From contig CAJMPP010000011.1 of the NCBI GenBank assembly GCA_905215325.1, positions 1 through 60,258 of the forward strand: a DNA stretch of 60,258 nt. The letters run 5' to 3'. The number at the start of each line of letters is the position of its first letter. Position 1 is the stretch's first letter. This document shows, in pieces, positions 1 through 10,334 of this stretch. This DNA is from an uncultured bacterium. Lineage in GTDB: Bacteria; Actinomycetota; Coriobacteriia; Coriobacteriales; Eggerthellaceae. The translations under genes were made by a program, and so were the position numbers. The notes under the pieces were generated by a model, which saw only the letters and a list, made by a program, of their open reading frames with translations, made no database searches and had not been told where the DNA came from.

Positions 1-1330
<1,330 letters not shown>

Positions 1331-1374
1331 TGCGTGAACCTCCTAGCGGATGCGGTGTTGCGGTAACGGGTTGC

Positions 1375-1403
1375 ATTATAGGATTCGGAAAACCCTCGAA
1401 ACG
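1375..1403 (-). promoter_or_regulatory. Probable gdhA promoter
   Basis: On the minus strand a perfect TATAAT lies at 1375-1380, with a weak -35 (CGTTTC, 17-base spacer) at 1398-1403. Transcription would start near 1368 and give a leader of about 38 bases carrying the AGGAGG site. The remaining divergent intergenic DNA (1404-1588) shows no gene. Confidence 0.5.
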
Positions 1404-1637
1404 GTATATTAACGAAGCCGAAACAATGGGCTGCGACCTGCGGCGGGCGGACGTTTGCCCGGCGCGGACGGCTTACCTCGCGATGTGGCGAGCCTCGCTT
1501 TCGCGCTGTTCGGATGTGCATGCGGTGGGCGGTTCGTGAGGGTTATCTGAAGGCGTCCATCCGCATGTCTTGGGGCTTGTCATGGGGCTACAATCCCATA
1601 TCCGCGCAAAGGGATTGGGAAGGAAGCGCTCGGTTTC

Positions 1638-2831
1638 ATGACAAGGTTCGTGGATAGCAAGCTTACGCTGCGGGAATGGTTGCCCCTCATCGGCATCACC
1701 GTTTCCGCGTTCATCTTCAATACTTCGGAGTTCATGCCCGTCGGCCTTTTGACAGGCATCGGCGCCACCTTTGGGACGAGCGAGGGCGTGACGGGGCTGA
1801 TCATATCGGTGTACGCCTGGGCGGTCATGCTTCTGTCGCTTCCCCTTATGATATTGGGCTCCCGTTTGGCGTTTCGGCCGCTTATGCTTTTGGTCCTCGG
1901 CGTGTTCTGCGCCGGGCAGGCGCTATCTGCCCTGGCGCCCAGCTATGGCTTGCTTATGGCCGCTCGTTTGGTGGTCGCCTGCGCGCATTCGGTGTTCTGG
2001 GCCATTGCCGCTCCCGTGGCGGTGAAGGTGGTTGACGAGAGGCACGCGCCCATGGCCGTCAGCGCCGTAGTGACCGGTTCTGCGCTTGCCATGGTGGTCG
2101 GGTTGCCCCTTGGTCGCATGGTGGGGCTTTGGCTAGGTTGGCGCCAGACCTTCGGCTGCGTGTGCGCCGTTAGCGCGCTGGTGTTCGCATACTTGGCGGT
2201 GGTGTTCCCGAAGATCCCTGCCAGCAAGCCCTTCACGCTTAAACAGCTTCCCGGCATTTTGCGAAACAAGGTGCTCATGGGCATCTTCATCGTGACGGCG
2301 TTGTATGCCATGGGATACTATACGGGTTACAGCTACATCGAGCCGTTCCTGCTGCAGATCGGCGGTATGGACGAGCAGGTTGTCACCGTGGCGTTGGTGG
2401 CCTTCGGTATCGCAGGCCTTGTCGGAAGCGCGATATGCTCACGTTTTTACCGCGGCCATCGCTGGGCTTTCGCCGTATGGGTCGTCGCCGGCGTTGCGTT
2501 GGCGCTTGCGCTCCTGCGTCCTGCCGCTCTTGGAGTCGCCGGCGTGTTCGCCGTATGCATGCTGTGGGGTATCGCCGGATCGGGGTACTCCATCGTCTAT
2601 CAGGCCGAGATCATCGAATTCGCAAGCGATGGGGAGCAGACGGTCGCCATGGCGATCTTCTCCGGCATCTTCAACCTCGGCATCGGCACGGGCAGCTTCA
2701 TCGGCGGCGGCGTTTGCACGTTCGCAACCATCGCCGATGTGGGTTACGTGGGGGCCTTCATCGCGCTTCTTGCCTTGCTGTACTGCGCATTCGTGCTGAT
2801 CAGACACATGAAAGCTCAGAGCTCAAGGTAG
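1638..2831 (+). CDS. SotB-like sugar efflux transporter (MFS, DHA1 family)
   Basis: A 397-residue major facilitator with about 12 membrane segments, predicted to export sugars or related solutes by proton antiport across the inner membrane. The N-terminal AFIFNTSEFMPVGLLTGI signature, VFWAIAAPVAVK, the ALAMVVGLPLGR motif after TM5 and YTGYSYIEPFLLQI in the second half track E. coli SotB (YdeA) closely, and the length matches (396). A GGAAGGAAG ribosome site precedes the ATG, and a TACAAT -10-like box lies at 1589-1594. Single gene, 74 bases ahead of the helicase operon. The substrate cannot be read from sequence; arabinose or IPTG export is known only for the E. coli relative. Confidence 0.85.
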   Translation: MTRFVDSKLTLREWLPLIGITVSAFIFNTSEFMPVGLLTGIGATFGTSEGVTGLIISVYAWAVMLLSLPLMILGSRLAFRPLMLLVLGVFCAGQALSALAPSYGLLMAARLVVACAHSVFWAIAAPVAVKVVDERHAPMAVSAVVTGSALAMVVGLPLGRMVGLWLGWRQTFGCVCAVSALVFAYLAVVFPKIPASKPFTLKQLPGILRNKVLMGIFIVTALYAMGYYTGYSYIEPFLLQIGGMDEQVVTVALVAFGIAGLVGSAICSRFYRGHRWAFAVWVVAGVALALALLRPAALGVAGVFAVCMLWGIAGSGYSIVYQAEIIEFASDGEQTVAMAIFSGIFNLGIGTGSFIGGGVCTFATIADVGYVGAFIALLALLYCAFVLIRHMKAQSSR

Positions 2832-2838
2832 GATCTGA

Positions 2839-2883
2839 GAACAATTGTTCGAAATCTATCGTATCGATATAGAACAAGCGTTC
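2839..2883 (+). promoter_or_regulatory. Two LexA-type (SOS) boxes upstream of the helicase operon
   Basis: Perfect palindrome GAACAATTGTTC at 2839-2850, followed by G, and GAACAAGCGTTC at 2872-2883. Both fit the Gram-positive/actinobacterial LexA consensus CGAACNNNNGTTCG at the eight core positions. Their starts are 33 bases apart, about three helical turns. The second box covers the -35 zone of the promoter whose -10 is at 2893-2898, so repression by LexA is plausible. The binding protein itself is inferred. Confidence 0.75.
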
Positions 2884-2889
2884 CCTATT

Positions 2890-2898
2890 TGGTATACT
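2890..2898 (+). promoter_or_regulatory. Extended -10 promoter for leaderless helicase mRNA
   Basis: TGG-TATACT with the -10 hexamer at 2893-2898 ends seven bases before the ATG at 2906, so transcription should begin at or next to the start codon. No Shine-Dalgarno sequence is present. Confidence 0.65.
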
Positions 2899-2905
2899 CC
2901 TCGTT

Positions 2906-5095
2906 ATGGATTCTATGACGACATATCATGCAATGGGCAGGCTCGATGAAGAGCCGCAGCTCAGTGCGGCCCAACAGCAGGCCGTTACGGCAACGGAAGG
3001 CTACGTGCGCGTCATCGCGGGCGCCGGCACGGGGAAAACGGCTGCGCTAACGCAGCGGTTCGCATACTTGGTCAACGAGCTGGGCATTTTGCCGGGCAAC
3101 ATCCTATGCGTCACCTTCACGAACAAGGCCGCCAACGAGATGCGCAGGCGCATCCGCCGTCTTGCCGGCGATCATGACACCGGCTATATCAACACGTTCC
3201 ATGGCTTTTGCGTTTCGGTTCTTCAGGAGGATTCCCATGCTGTACGGTATCCGAAAAGCTTCCTGGTGCTCGACAACGCCGACATCGATGCCATGCTGCA
3301 GACCATCTATGAAGAACGCGGCCTTACATTGCGCGATATGACGTTTTCGGATGCGCGCGACATGATCGAGATGCAGAAGCTCAAAGAGCATCCCAGTTAC
3401 CATCTTGACATGCTCGAATGGTCTATCGCCGAGCTGCATGACAGGTATATGCAAGCTGATAATGTGCGCGACATCATCTTCTATGGGTATCTTTATCAGG
3501 AACGGAAGTGCTTCGGGCTCGATTACAACGATCTGATCGTATTCGCGCTCCACGTTTTCGAGCGGTTCCCCGAAATCTGCCTCAAATGGCAGCAGCGGCT
3601 GGAATACATCATGATCGACGAGTTTCAGGATATCGATGCGCTGCAATACCGGCTCATGGAGGTGCTGCAGGGGTACCACAAGAACCTGTTCGTGGTCGGC
3701 GACCCCGATCAAACCATCTATACATGGCGTGGCGCGGACGTGAGGCTGCTGCTTGATTTCGATAAACGCTTCCCCGGCACGCGCACCATCATGATGCTCG
3801 AGAACCATCGGTCGGTGCCCCAGGTGCTTGCGGTGGCTAATTCGCTTATCGCGAAAAACCATATGCGTATCCCAAAAGACCTTGTCGCCACACGATGCTC
3901 GTTCGGTCCGACGGTCTGGCATCATGCCGTATCGCCCCAGGCCGAAGCGGCGTGGATCGCCGAAGGCGTGGCTGCATTGCATGGCAAGGGGGTTGCTTAT
4001 CGCGATATGGCGGTGCTGTATCGCGCGCATTATGCATCGCGGTCGGTCGAAGAGGCGCTTTTGAAGGCGGATATCCCATATTCGCTGTTCAGCGGCGTAC
4101 CCTTTTTCGGCAGGAGCGAGATCAAGGATGCGCTGTGCTACCTGCGCCTTATAGCGGTAGGGGATGACTTGGCGTTTCTGCGCGTGGCTAACGTGCCCAA
4201 GCGCAATCTCGGCCAGCGCCGCATGGCGTATCTGCAGCAGTATTGCGACGAGCACGGATGCACCATGCTGCAAGCTCTCGAGGCAACGTGCGAGGATGAT
4301 ATCTTCAAACGCACGAAGGCGAAACAGCTTGTGGGGCTGGTGCATGGTTTCCGCAGGTCCGTTGAGGGTCGATCGGTATCGGAGGTGCTCTCGGCGCTGC
4401 TTGACGAAAGCGGCTACGAGCAGATGCTGCGCACCGAGGGAAGCCAGGAGCGGCTCGATAACCTTGCCGAGCTGAAGCAGTCGGTGTACGAATTCGAGGC
4501 AACGTGCGGAGAAGAGGTCACGCTCGACCACTATCTGCATCACGTGGCCTTGCTTTCCAATGCCGATATCGCGGACGCATCGAAGGATAACGTGCGCCTT
4601 ATGACCATCCATGCTGCTAAGGGCTTGGAATTCAGCCACGTCTTCGTTTGCTCGCTGTTCGAAGGCGTGCTGCCGTCGCGCAAAACGCGTACGGTCGAGG
4701 CCATGGAGGAGGAGCGTCGCCTCGCGTTCGTGGCATTCACGCGCGCCAAAGACGGGCTGTACCTTACCGAGGCCGAGGGCTTCGGTCATCAGGGGGCTCC
4801 GCGGTATCCTTCGCGGTTCCTCCTCGATATCGACCCGTCGGCCCTGGAGTTTTCAAATAGGCCCGCCGACTCCCAGCTCGATGATGCTCGTAGCGCTTAT
4901 GGGGCAACCGATCGCTGGATCGCCGACATGGCGGGGCGGGCATCCATCAAGCCGGGTACGCGCATTGCCCACAAAGCGTTCGGACAGGGCGTGGTGCAGG
5001 GCATCGACGAGCAGAAGCGGGCCTATATCATCGTATTCGACGACTTGGACACGCCGCGTTGCATTTCGTTTCGCGTCAAGCTGGAGGTAGTGTGA
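2906..5095 (+). CDS. pcrA: UvrD/PcrA-type superfamily 1 DNA helicase
   Basis: ATP-dependent 3'-5' DNA helicase for nucleotide-excision repair and replication-fork rescue. The length of 729 aa matches PcrA/UvrD (720-730). Visible motifs: Walker A AGAGTGKT (residues 38-45), TFTNKAANEMRRR (Ia), MIDEFQDID (II, near residue 236), GDPDQTIYTWRGAD (III), TIHAAKGLEF (V) and VAFTRAK (VI). A C-terminal Tudor-like tail (KPGTRIAHKAFGQGVV) resembles the PcrA RNA-polymerase-interaction module. The ATG at 2906 is chosen because it follows the -10 by seven bases (leaderless). The stop overlaps the proposed uvrC GTG by four bases, and pairing with uvrC plus two LexA boxes supports a damage-inducible repair role. 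A paralogue of PcrA is the main alternative. Confidence 0.9.
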   Translation: MDSMTTYHAMGRLDEEPQLSAAQQQAVTATEGYVRVIAGAGTGKTAALTQRFAYLVNELGILPGNILCVTFTNKAANEMRRRIRRLAGDHDTGYINTFHGFCVSVLQEDSHAVRYPKSFLVLDNADIDAMLQTIYEERGLTLRDMTFSDARDMIEMQKLKEHPSYHLDMLEWSIAELHDRYMQADNVRDIIFYGYLYQERKCFGLDYNDLIVFALHVFERFPEICLKWQQRLEYIMIDEFQDIDALQYRLMEVLQGYHKNLFVVGDPDQTIYTWRGADVRLLLDFDKRFPGTRTIMMLENHRSVPQVLAVANSLIAKNHMRIPKDLVATRCSFGPTVWHHAVSPQAEAAWIAEGVAALHGKGVAYRDMAVLYRAHYASRSVEEALLKADIPYSLFSGVPFFGRSEIKDALCYLRLIAVGDDLAFLRVANVPKRNLGQRRMAYLQQYCDEHGCTMLQALEATCEDDIFKRTKAKQLVGLVHGFRRSVEGRSVSEVLSALLDESGYEQMLRTEGSQERLDNLAELKQSVYEFEATCGEEVTLDHYLHHVALLSNADIADASKDNVRLMTIHAAKGLEFSHVFVCSLFEGVLPSRKTRTVEAMEEERRLAFVAFTRAKDGLYLTEAEGFGHQGAPRYPSRFLLDIDPSALEFSNRPADSQLDDARSAYGATDRWIADMAGRASIKPGTRIAHKAFGQGVVQGIDEQKRAYIIVFDDLDTPRCISFRVKLEVV

Positions 5096-7152
5096 GCAAA
5101 CCGGAGGAATTCCAACGATATAGCCGAACCTCGGGCTTCACCGAAGGAGGTTCGGGAAAGGTGCAGGGTGTCGCCGGGAACGAGGGCGTCCGCGTTCCGG
5201 AAGGGGAGACGTTCGAGGAAAAACTTGCGCGCATCAAGCGCGAGCTTGACGCGGTGCCGACCCTTCCTGGCGTGTACCTGTGGAAAGACAAGCACGGGCA
5301 GGTCATCTACGTCGGCAAGGCCAAGCAGCTTCGTGCGCGCATGCGCCAGTATGTCAACTTCCAGGATGAACGCGCGAAGATCCCGCTGCTCGTCGAGCAG
5401 ATCTGCACGTTCGAGTACATCGTGGTGGGCAACGAGCACGAGTCCTTGGTGCTCGAGAAGAACCTCATCAACCAGCACGCGCCTTGGTTCAATGCTGACT
5501 TCAAGGACGATAAATCTTATCCGTTCATCGCTATCACCAAAGGCGATGTGTTCCCTGCGATCAAATACACGCGCGAGAAGCATCGTGCGGACACGCGCTA
5601 TTTCGGTCCCTATACCGACAGCCGTGCCGCTCGCCGCATGGTCGACATCGCGAGGCGGGTTGTGCCGTTGTGCTCGTCGAGCTGCGCTGATTGGCGTTCG
5701 CTGAAGCGCAAACTGGAAAAGGATCCGCTCGCGTGCATGGGCACCGACGTCCGGCCATGCTTCGATGCGCATGTGGGCTTGGGACCCGGGGCGTGCTGCG
5801 GGCGCGTCACGCCCGAGCAATATGCTGCCAACGTCAGCCGGATCGAGCGCTTCCTCTCGGGCAACCATCGGGAGTTCGTCGATGAGCTTTCGCAGGAAAT
5901 GCAAGAGGCTGCGGCCGAGCTTGATTTCGAAAGGGCGGGTCGTATCAAGGCTCGAATCGATACGATAAACGGGCTCTGCGACAAACAGCATGCGGTAAGC
6001 TCCCGCAACCTTGATGCCGACGTCATCGGGTTTTTCCGAGAGGAGACCATCGCCGGCGTGCACGTGCTCATGGTGCGCGAAGGTCGTATCATCAACAGCA
6101 ACGAGTTCGTGCTCAACCGCGGCAACGATGTGCCCGATCAAGATCTGCTGCATATGTTCCTGCTGCGCTACTACGATGCCACCACGTCCATCCCGCACGA
6201 GGTGGTCGTTCGCGTCATGCCCGAGGATGCCGAGGCCATGGAGCAGTGGCTTACCGGCAAGCTTGCTAGCGCGCATGGCGCCAAGGTGCGCATCTCGGTC
6301 CCGGAACGCGGCGAGAAAGCGGATCTGGTCTCCATGGCCGAGCAGAACGCCAAGCACACGCTCATGCGTTACAAAGTGCGCACGAACTACGAGGACAAAC
6401 GCATTAACGACGCCTTACTGCAGCTGGAAAGCGCCTTGGCGCTCGATGCGCCGCCGATGCGCATCGAATGCTTCGATATCTCCACCAACCACGGCACCTA
6501 TACCGTCGCGTCCATGGTGGTGTTCACCAACGGAAGGCCCGATAAGGGGCAGTACCGGCGTTTCAAGATCAAAGCTCAGCTTGACGAGGCGAACGACTTC
6601 CTATCCATGCAAGAGGTTATGAGCCGCAGGTATTGCGCCGACCGCATGGCCGATGAACGGTTCGGCAAAAAGCCCGATCTCATCATTTTGGACGGCGGCC
6701 TGCCTCAGCTCAATGCCGTCATGCAGCAGTTCGACAGCATGGGAATCCACGACATCGCCCTATGCGGCTTGGCGAAGCGCGATGAGGAGCTGTTCGTGCC
6801 GTGGCAGGATACGGGTCCGGTGGTGCTGCCGGGCGGTAGCGCCAGCTTGTATCTGGTCAAGCAGGTTCGAGACGAGGCGCACCGCTTCGCTATCGAATTC
6901 CATCGCCAATTGCGCGGCAAGGGCATGACGGCCAGCATCTTGGACGAGGTGGAAGGCTTAGGTCCTGTGCGCAAGAAGGCGCTTCTCAAGCACTTTAAGA
7001 GCTTCAAACGGCTCAAGGCTGCAAGCTTGCAAGACATCCTTGATGCCAAGGTGGTGCCCGTCCAAGTCGCCAACGAGCTGTATACGGTGCTGCAGCAGTA
7101 TAATGAGCAGGCAAGAAACGAAATGGTCGTCGGCGGGGAAGGAGATTCGTGA
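5092..7152 (+). CDS. uvrC: UvrABC excinuclease subunit C
   Basis: Makes the 3' and 5' incisions in nucleotide-excision repair together with UvrA and UvrB. Domains in order: GIY-YIG nuclease (LPGVYLWKDKHGQVIYVGKAK), cysteine-containing middle region, UVR motif (ELDFERAGRIKARID) that binds UvrB, RNase H-like nuclease (ECFDISTNHGTYTVAS and LIILDGGLPQLNAV) and C-terminal helix-hairpin-helix (VEGLGPVRKKALLKHF). The GTG at 5092 overlaps the helicase stop as GTGA with GGAGG four bases upstream and gives 686 aa. An in-frame GTG at 5161 with GAAGGAGG ten bases upstream gives 663 aa and may be the real start, because the GIY-YIG domain begins only later. Operon with pcrA, rapZ, yvcK and whiA. Confidence 0.95.
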   Translation: MSKPEEFQRYSRTSGFTEGGSGKVQGVAGNEGVRVPEGETFEEKLARIKRELDAVPTLPGVYLWKDKHGQVIYVGKAKQLRARMRQYVNFQDERAKIPLLVEQICTFEYIVVGNEHESLVLEKNLINQHAPWFNADFKDDKSYPFIAITKGDVFPAIKYTREKHRADTRYFGPYTDSRAARRMVDIARRVVPLCSSSCADWRSLKRKLEKDPLACMGTDVRPCFDAHVGLGPGACCGRVTPEQYAANVSRIERFLSGNHREFVDELSQEMQEAAAELDFERAGRIKARIDTINGLCDKQHAVSSRNLDADVIGFFREETIAGVHVLMVREGRIINSNEFVLNRGNDVPDQDLLHMFLLRYYDATTSIPHEVVVRVMPEDAEAMEQWLTGKLASAHGAKVRISVPERGEKADLVSMAEQNAKHTLMRYKVRTNYEDKRINDALLQLESALALDAPPMRIECFDISTNHGTYTVASMVVFTNGRPDKGQYRRFKIKAQLDEANDFLSMQEVMSRRYCADRMADERFGKKPDLIILDGGLPQLNAVMQQFDSMGIHDIALCGLAKRDEELFVPWQDTGPVVLPGGSASLYLVKQVRDEAHRFAIEFHRQLRGKGMTASILDEVEGLGPVRKKALLKHFKSFKRLKAASLQDILDAKVVPVQVANELYTVLQQYNEQARNEMVVGGEGDS

Positions 7153-7153
7153 C

Positions 7154-8107
7154 ATGACCGAGGTTGCAAGCGAGCTTGAGAACATGCCCGAGCTGGTTAT
7201 CGTGAGCGGCATGAGCGGTGCGGGACGCACCGAGGCCATGCATGCGTTCGAGGATCTTGGGTATTTTTGCGTGGATAACCTGCCCAGCGCCCTTATCGGG
7301 AACCTGCTGGCCTTAACCGGCATGCCCGGCCAACCTGATAACCATCGACGCATCGCCGTGGTGTGCGACGCGCGCAGCGGCGGCTTCTTCAAAAGCTTGA
7401 TGGAGGAGCTCTCAAAGCTTAAAAGCGCCGGCGTCGATTATCGGGTGCTGTTCTTGGATGCCGACGATGAGAAGCTCATCGCACGCTATAAATCCAGCCG
7501 CCGCCGCCATCCCCTTTGCACCGACGGAAGCTCCATCGCGAACGGGATCGAGCGCGAGCGCGAGATGCTCTACGATGTGCGCAAGCAGGCGCACCACGTC
7601 ATCAACACCACCGATATGATGCCCGCTCAGCTGCGCAGCACCATCCGCGCGCTGTTCGCTCCTGGCGAGGAGCGCCAGGGCCTGCAGGTCACGGTGTACT
7701 CGTTCGGCTTCAAACATGGCGCTCCTGTGGATGCCGATCTGGTCATGGACGTGCGCTTCCTTCCCAATCCGTACTACGACCCCGAGCTCCGTCCTCTCAC
7801 CGGCCTTGACAAGCCCGTGCGAGATTACGTGCTGTGCCGATCTGAAACCGAGGAGTTCCAGAAGTGCTGGCGCGCGCTGCTCGATTGCGTCATGCCCGGG
7901 TACGTGGCGGAGGGCAAGCAGCAGCTTGCCATCGCCGTCGGGTGCACCGGCGGTCAGCATCGAAGCGTGGCGCTCGCCGAGTCCACGGGGGAATATCTCA
8001 AGCAGAAGGGCTATCGCGTGAGCGTCGCGCATCGCGACCTGAAGCTTGCCGAAGGCGTCGATGGACAGCTCGTCAGCGCATCTGCGAAGCCGGTCGAAGG
8101 CCGATAG
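7154..8107 (+). CDS. rapZ: RapZ/YvcJ family nucleotide-binding protein
   Basis: A 317-residue P-loop protein. In E. coli RapZ is an RNA-binding adaptor controlling GlmS levels, and in actinobacteria the family travels with YvcK and WhiA. Seen: Walker A GMSGAGRTEA near residues 18-27, GYFCVDNLPSALI, a Walker B-like FLDADDEKLIARYKSSRRRHPL, and the C-terminal GCTGGQHRSVALAE and RVSVAHRDL motifs of the family. The ATG at 7154, two bases after the uvrC stop and with AAGGAG upstream, gives the normal family start. Exact role in this lineage is unknown. Confidence 0.93.
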   Translation: MTEVASELENMPELVIVSGMSGAGRTEAMHAFEDLGYFCVDNLPSALIGNLLALTGMPGQPDNHRRIAVVCDARSGGFFKSLMEELSKLKSAGVDYRVLFLDADDEKLIARYKSSRRRHPLCTDGSSIANGIEREREMLYDVRKQAHHVINTTDMMPAQLRSTIRALFAPGEERQGLQVTVYSFGFKHGAPVDADLVMDVRFLPNPYYDPELRPLTGLDKPVRDYVLCRSETEEFQKCWRALLDCVMPGYVAEGKQQLAIAVGCTGGQHRSVALAESTGEYLKQKGYRVSVAHRDLKLAEGVDGQLVSASAKPVEGR

Positions 8108-8108
8108 G

Positions 8109-9260
8109 ATGAGCGAGATGCTACACCAAAGCCATATGGAGGGCGGTCATTTCCCCCACGACCCGTCCATGACCGAGGCGTTCGCGCCGCTGTATGCGGC
8201 AGATCCCGTAGTGCCGGAGACCAGCAGCTTGAAAGCCGTGGTCATCGGCGGCGGGACTGGTGCGCCCGTTTCCATCCGCACGCTCCTTTCCATGGGCGTG
8301 GAAACCTCCGCCGTGGTCGCTATGGCCGATGATGGCGGGTCGACGGGCATCCTGCGCGAACGGGCGGGCGTCACTCCTCCGGGCGATATCCGCAAGTGCA
8401 TCTGCGCTATGGCGGCCGACCCTGAGGACCCGCTTACGCGCGCATTCAAATACCGGTTCCCGTTCGCCGACAACCATACGCTGGGAAATCTCATGCTCTC
8501 CGCGCTCGAGGACGCCACGGGCGAGTTCCCGCAGGCCGTTCAGATCTGCGAGCGCTTGCTCAACGCGCGTGGGCATGTGTACCCTTCAACGCTCGATCGC
8601 GTGTCGTTGGTCGCGCGCACGCGCGATGGGCGCTATATCGAGGGCCAGGCGGTTGCCTGCCATTCGCGCACGGCGCTTGCGCATGTGCAGTTGCGCGGTC
8701 AGGGTAAGATCCAGGCATACCAGCCGGCGCTCGATGCCATCCGCAATGCCGACCTGATCGTGCTCGGACCGGGGAGCCTATTCACGTCCATCATCCCGAA
8801 CTTGCTGGTCCCAGGCGTGGTGGATGCCATCCGTCAATCGAAGGGGGCAACCTTGTTCGTCTGCTCCTTGGCGGACATGCAGGGCGAGACATGGGGTCTT
8901 ACGGCGCGCGAGCATGTCGAGGCGTTGCTCGCGCATGGCATGCGCGGGCTGCTTGATTATGTGCTCGTGCACAGCTCATGTCCCGTTCGCCCCGACGCTT
9001 CCGAGACGGGCACCTTCCGCGCGGTCACAGGGGTCAACATCGGCGATAGCCGATTCACCGTCGCCCCGGGCGAGGAGACGGGCAGGCGTGTGCGCCCGGT
9101 GCGTATAGACTATCCGGATTTGCGCTCCATTCAAAGCAAGGGTCCTGTCGTGCTTGTGCGCAATTTGGTCGATCCGCAGCGTCCCACCTGGCATGATCCG
9201 TTGTTGCTGCGCGAGGCGTTCACGGGGGTGTTGCGTTTATGTCGTTCACGGCAGAGGTAA
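8109..9260 (+). CDS. yvcK: YvcK/CofD-like protein (gluconeogenesis/cell-envelope factor)
   Basis: A 383-residue member of the YvcK family, which in Bacillus and mycobacteria binds UDP-sugars and is needed for growth on gluconeogenic substrates and for envelope integrity. The core begins near residue 40 with KAVVIGGGTGAPVSIRTLL, then MADDGGSTGILRE, GDIRKCI, NHTLGNLML and the LGPGSLFTSIIPNLLV motif. About 40 residues precede the core, which is unusual, and a later start cannot be excluded. The first ATG follows the rapZ stop by one base. Its last 22 bases overlap whiA, so translational coupling is likely. Confidence 0.9.
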   Translation: MSEMLHQSHMEGGHFPHDPSMTEAFAPLYAADPVVPETSSLKAVVIGGGTGAPVSIRTLLSMGVETSAVVAMADDGGSTGILRERAGVTPPGDIRKCICAMAADPEDPLTRAFKYRFPFADNHTLGNLMLSALEDATGEFPQAVQICERLLNARGHVYPSTLDRVSLVARTRDGRYIEGQAVACHSRTALAHVQLRGQGKIQAYQPALDAIRNADLIVLGPGSLFTSIIPNLLVPGVVDAIRQSKGATLFVCSLADMQGETWGLTAREHVEALLAHGMRGLLDYVLVHSSCPVRPDASETGTFRAVTGVNIGDSRFTVAPGEETGRRVRPVRIDYPDLRSIQSKGPVVLVRNLVDPQRPTWHDPLLLREAFTGVLRLCRSRQR

Positions 9261-10180
9261 AAGACGAGCTTTCGCGCGTGCCGGCAACGTGCAGCCATTG
9301 CGATAAGGCCGTTTTGGCGGCGCTTGTGCGCATCGAGGGCACGCTGTTCGTGTCGGGCAAGAACCGTTACCGCGTGGAGATCGCCACCGATGCCCCGTCG
9401 GTGGCCCGTTTGGTCATCAAGCTGCTGCATGAGCTGTATCGGCTGAAAACCAACCTGACGGTTCGGCGAAGCGTCTTGCATAAAACGCCTAACTATCTCA
9501 TCGAGGTCCCCGCCCAGCCTCAGCTTGCTGCGGCTTTGGTGGATATGGGCGTGCTGTCTCCCGAAGGCGGTCTGGTGCTCGGCGTATCCGAGCAGTTGGT
9601 GGCAAAGGATTGCTGTGCCGCTGCGTATTTGCGCGGCGCCTTCCTGGGCAGCGGATTCGTATCCGATCCTCGCGGCGATTTCCATTTCGAGGTCATCGTC
9701 GAAACCGAGGAGCTGGCGGATGGCCTTGTGGATCTTCTGGCTCGAAAGAACATCAAGGCGCGTATCATGCAGCGACGCAATTCCTACATGGTGTATTTGA
9801 AAAGCGGCAGCGCCATCCTCGAGTTCCTGGCGCTTGCAGGTGCTCATCAAAGCGCGCTTGCCATGGAAAACGCGCGCGTTATAAAAAGCGTTCGCAACGA
9901 CGTGAACCGTCAGACCAATGCGGAGATCGCCAACCAGGCTAAAACCTCGCGTGCGGCGATCGACCAGATCCGGGCCATCAGACAGGTGGTGGAGGCGCAT
10001 GGAATGGAGAACCTCCCTCCGGCGTTGCAGGACTTTATCAAGCTGCGTGTGCGACATCCCGAGGCGACGCTTAAGGAGCTTGGCGAGCTCGCCAACCCTC
10101 CGCTGTCGAAATCGGCGGTGTACCATCGTGTGCGCCGTATCGAGCAATTGGCCGCTGAGCTGGAGAATCAGAATCGGTAA
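9239..10180 (+). CDS. whiA: WhiA-type regulator (LAGLIDADG-like plus HTH)
   Basis: DNA-binding protein related to the Streptomyces sporulation regulator WhiA; in non-sporulating actinobacteria and firmicutes it affects cell division and chromosome segregation. Length of 313 aa is normal. Seen: SFTAEVKDELSR start, AAYLRGAFLGSGFVSDPRGDFHFE (homing-endonuclease-like domain), the ENARVIKSVRNDVNRQTNAEIANQ linker and a C-terminal helix-turn-helix (TLKELGELANPPLSKSAVYHRVRR). The ATG lies inside the end of yvcK. It closes the pcrA-uvrC-rapZ-yvcK-whiA operon and precedes the glycolytic genes, the usual actinobacterial order. Confidence 0.95.
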   Translation: MSFTAEVKDELSRVPATCSHCDKAVLAALVRIEGTLFVSGKNRYRVEIATDAPSVARLVIKLLHELYRLKTNLTVRRSVLHKTPNYLIEVPAQPQLAAALVDMGVLSPEGGLVLGVSEQLVAKDCCAAAYLRGAFLGSGFVSDPRGDFHFEVIVETEELADGLVDLLARKNIKARIMQRRNSYMVYLKSGSAILEFLALAGAHQSALAMENARVIKSVRNDVNRQTNAEIANQAKTSRAAIDQIRAIRQVVEAHGMENLPPALQDFIKLRVRHPEATLKELGELANPPLSKSAVYHRVRRIEQLAAELENQNR

Positions 10181-10264
10181 CCGATAGTAACCGGCGTCCT
10201 GCCGTTAGGCGGGACGCGTTGGTCCACGCTTGTCGACCGTCTGCCAAATTCGCGCCGCAAGCGT

Positions 10265-10282
10265 TTGACTTTCCGCTACACT
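10265..10282 (+). promoter_or_regulatory. Possible promoter elements for the glycolytic operon
   Basis: TTGACT at 10265-10270 and TACACT at 10277-10282 lie upstream of gap but are too close together to form one promoter. Either could pair with a weaker partner. The 154-base whiA-gap gap is the logical place for the operon promoter. Confidence 0.3.
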
Positions 10283-10334
10283 AGCGTTTCGTATGGCCCA
10301 TAACTTGAGTATCTGAATGAAAAGGAGATACGCA

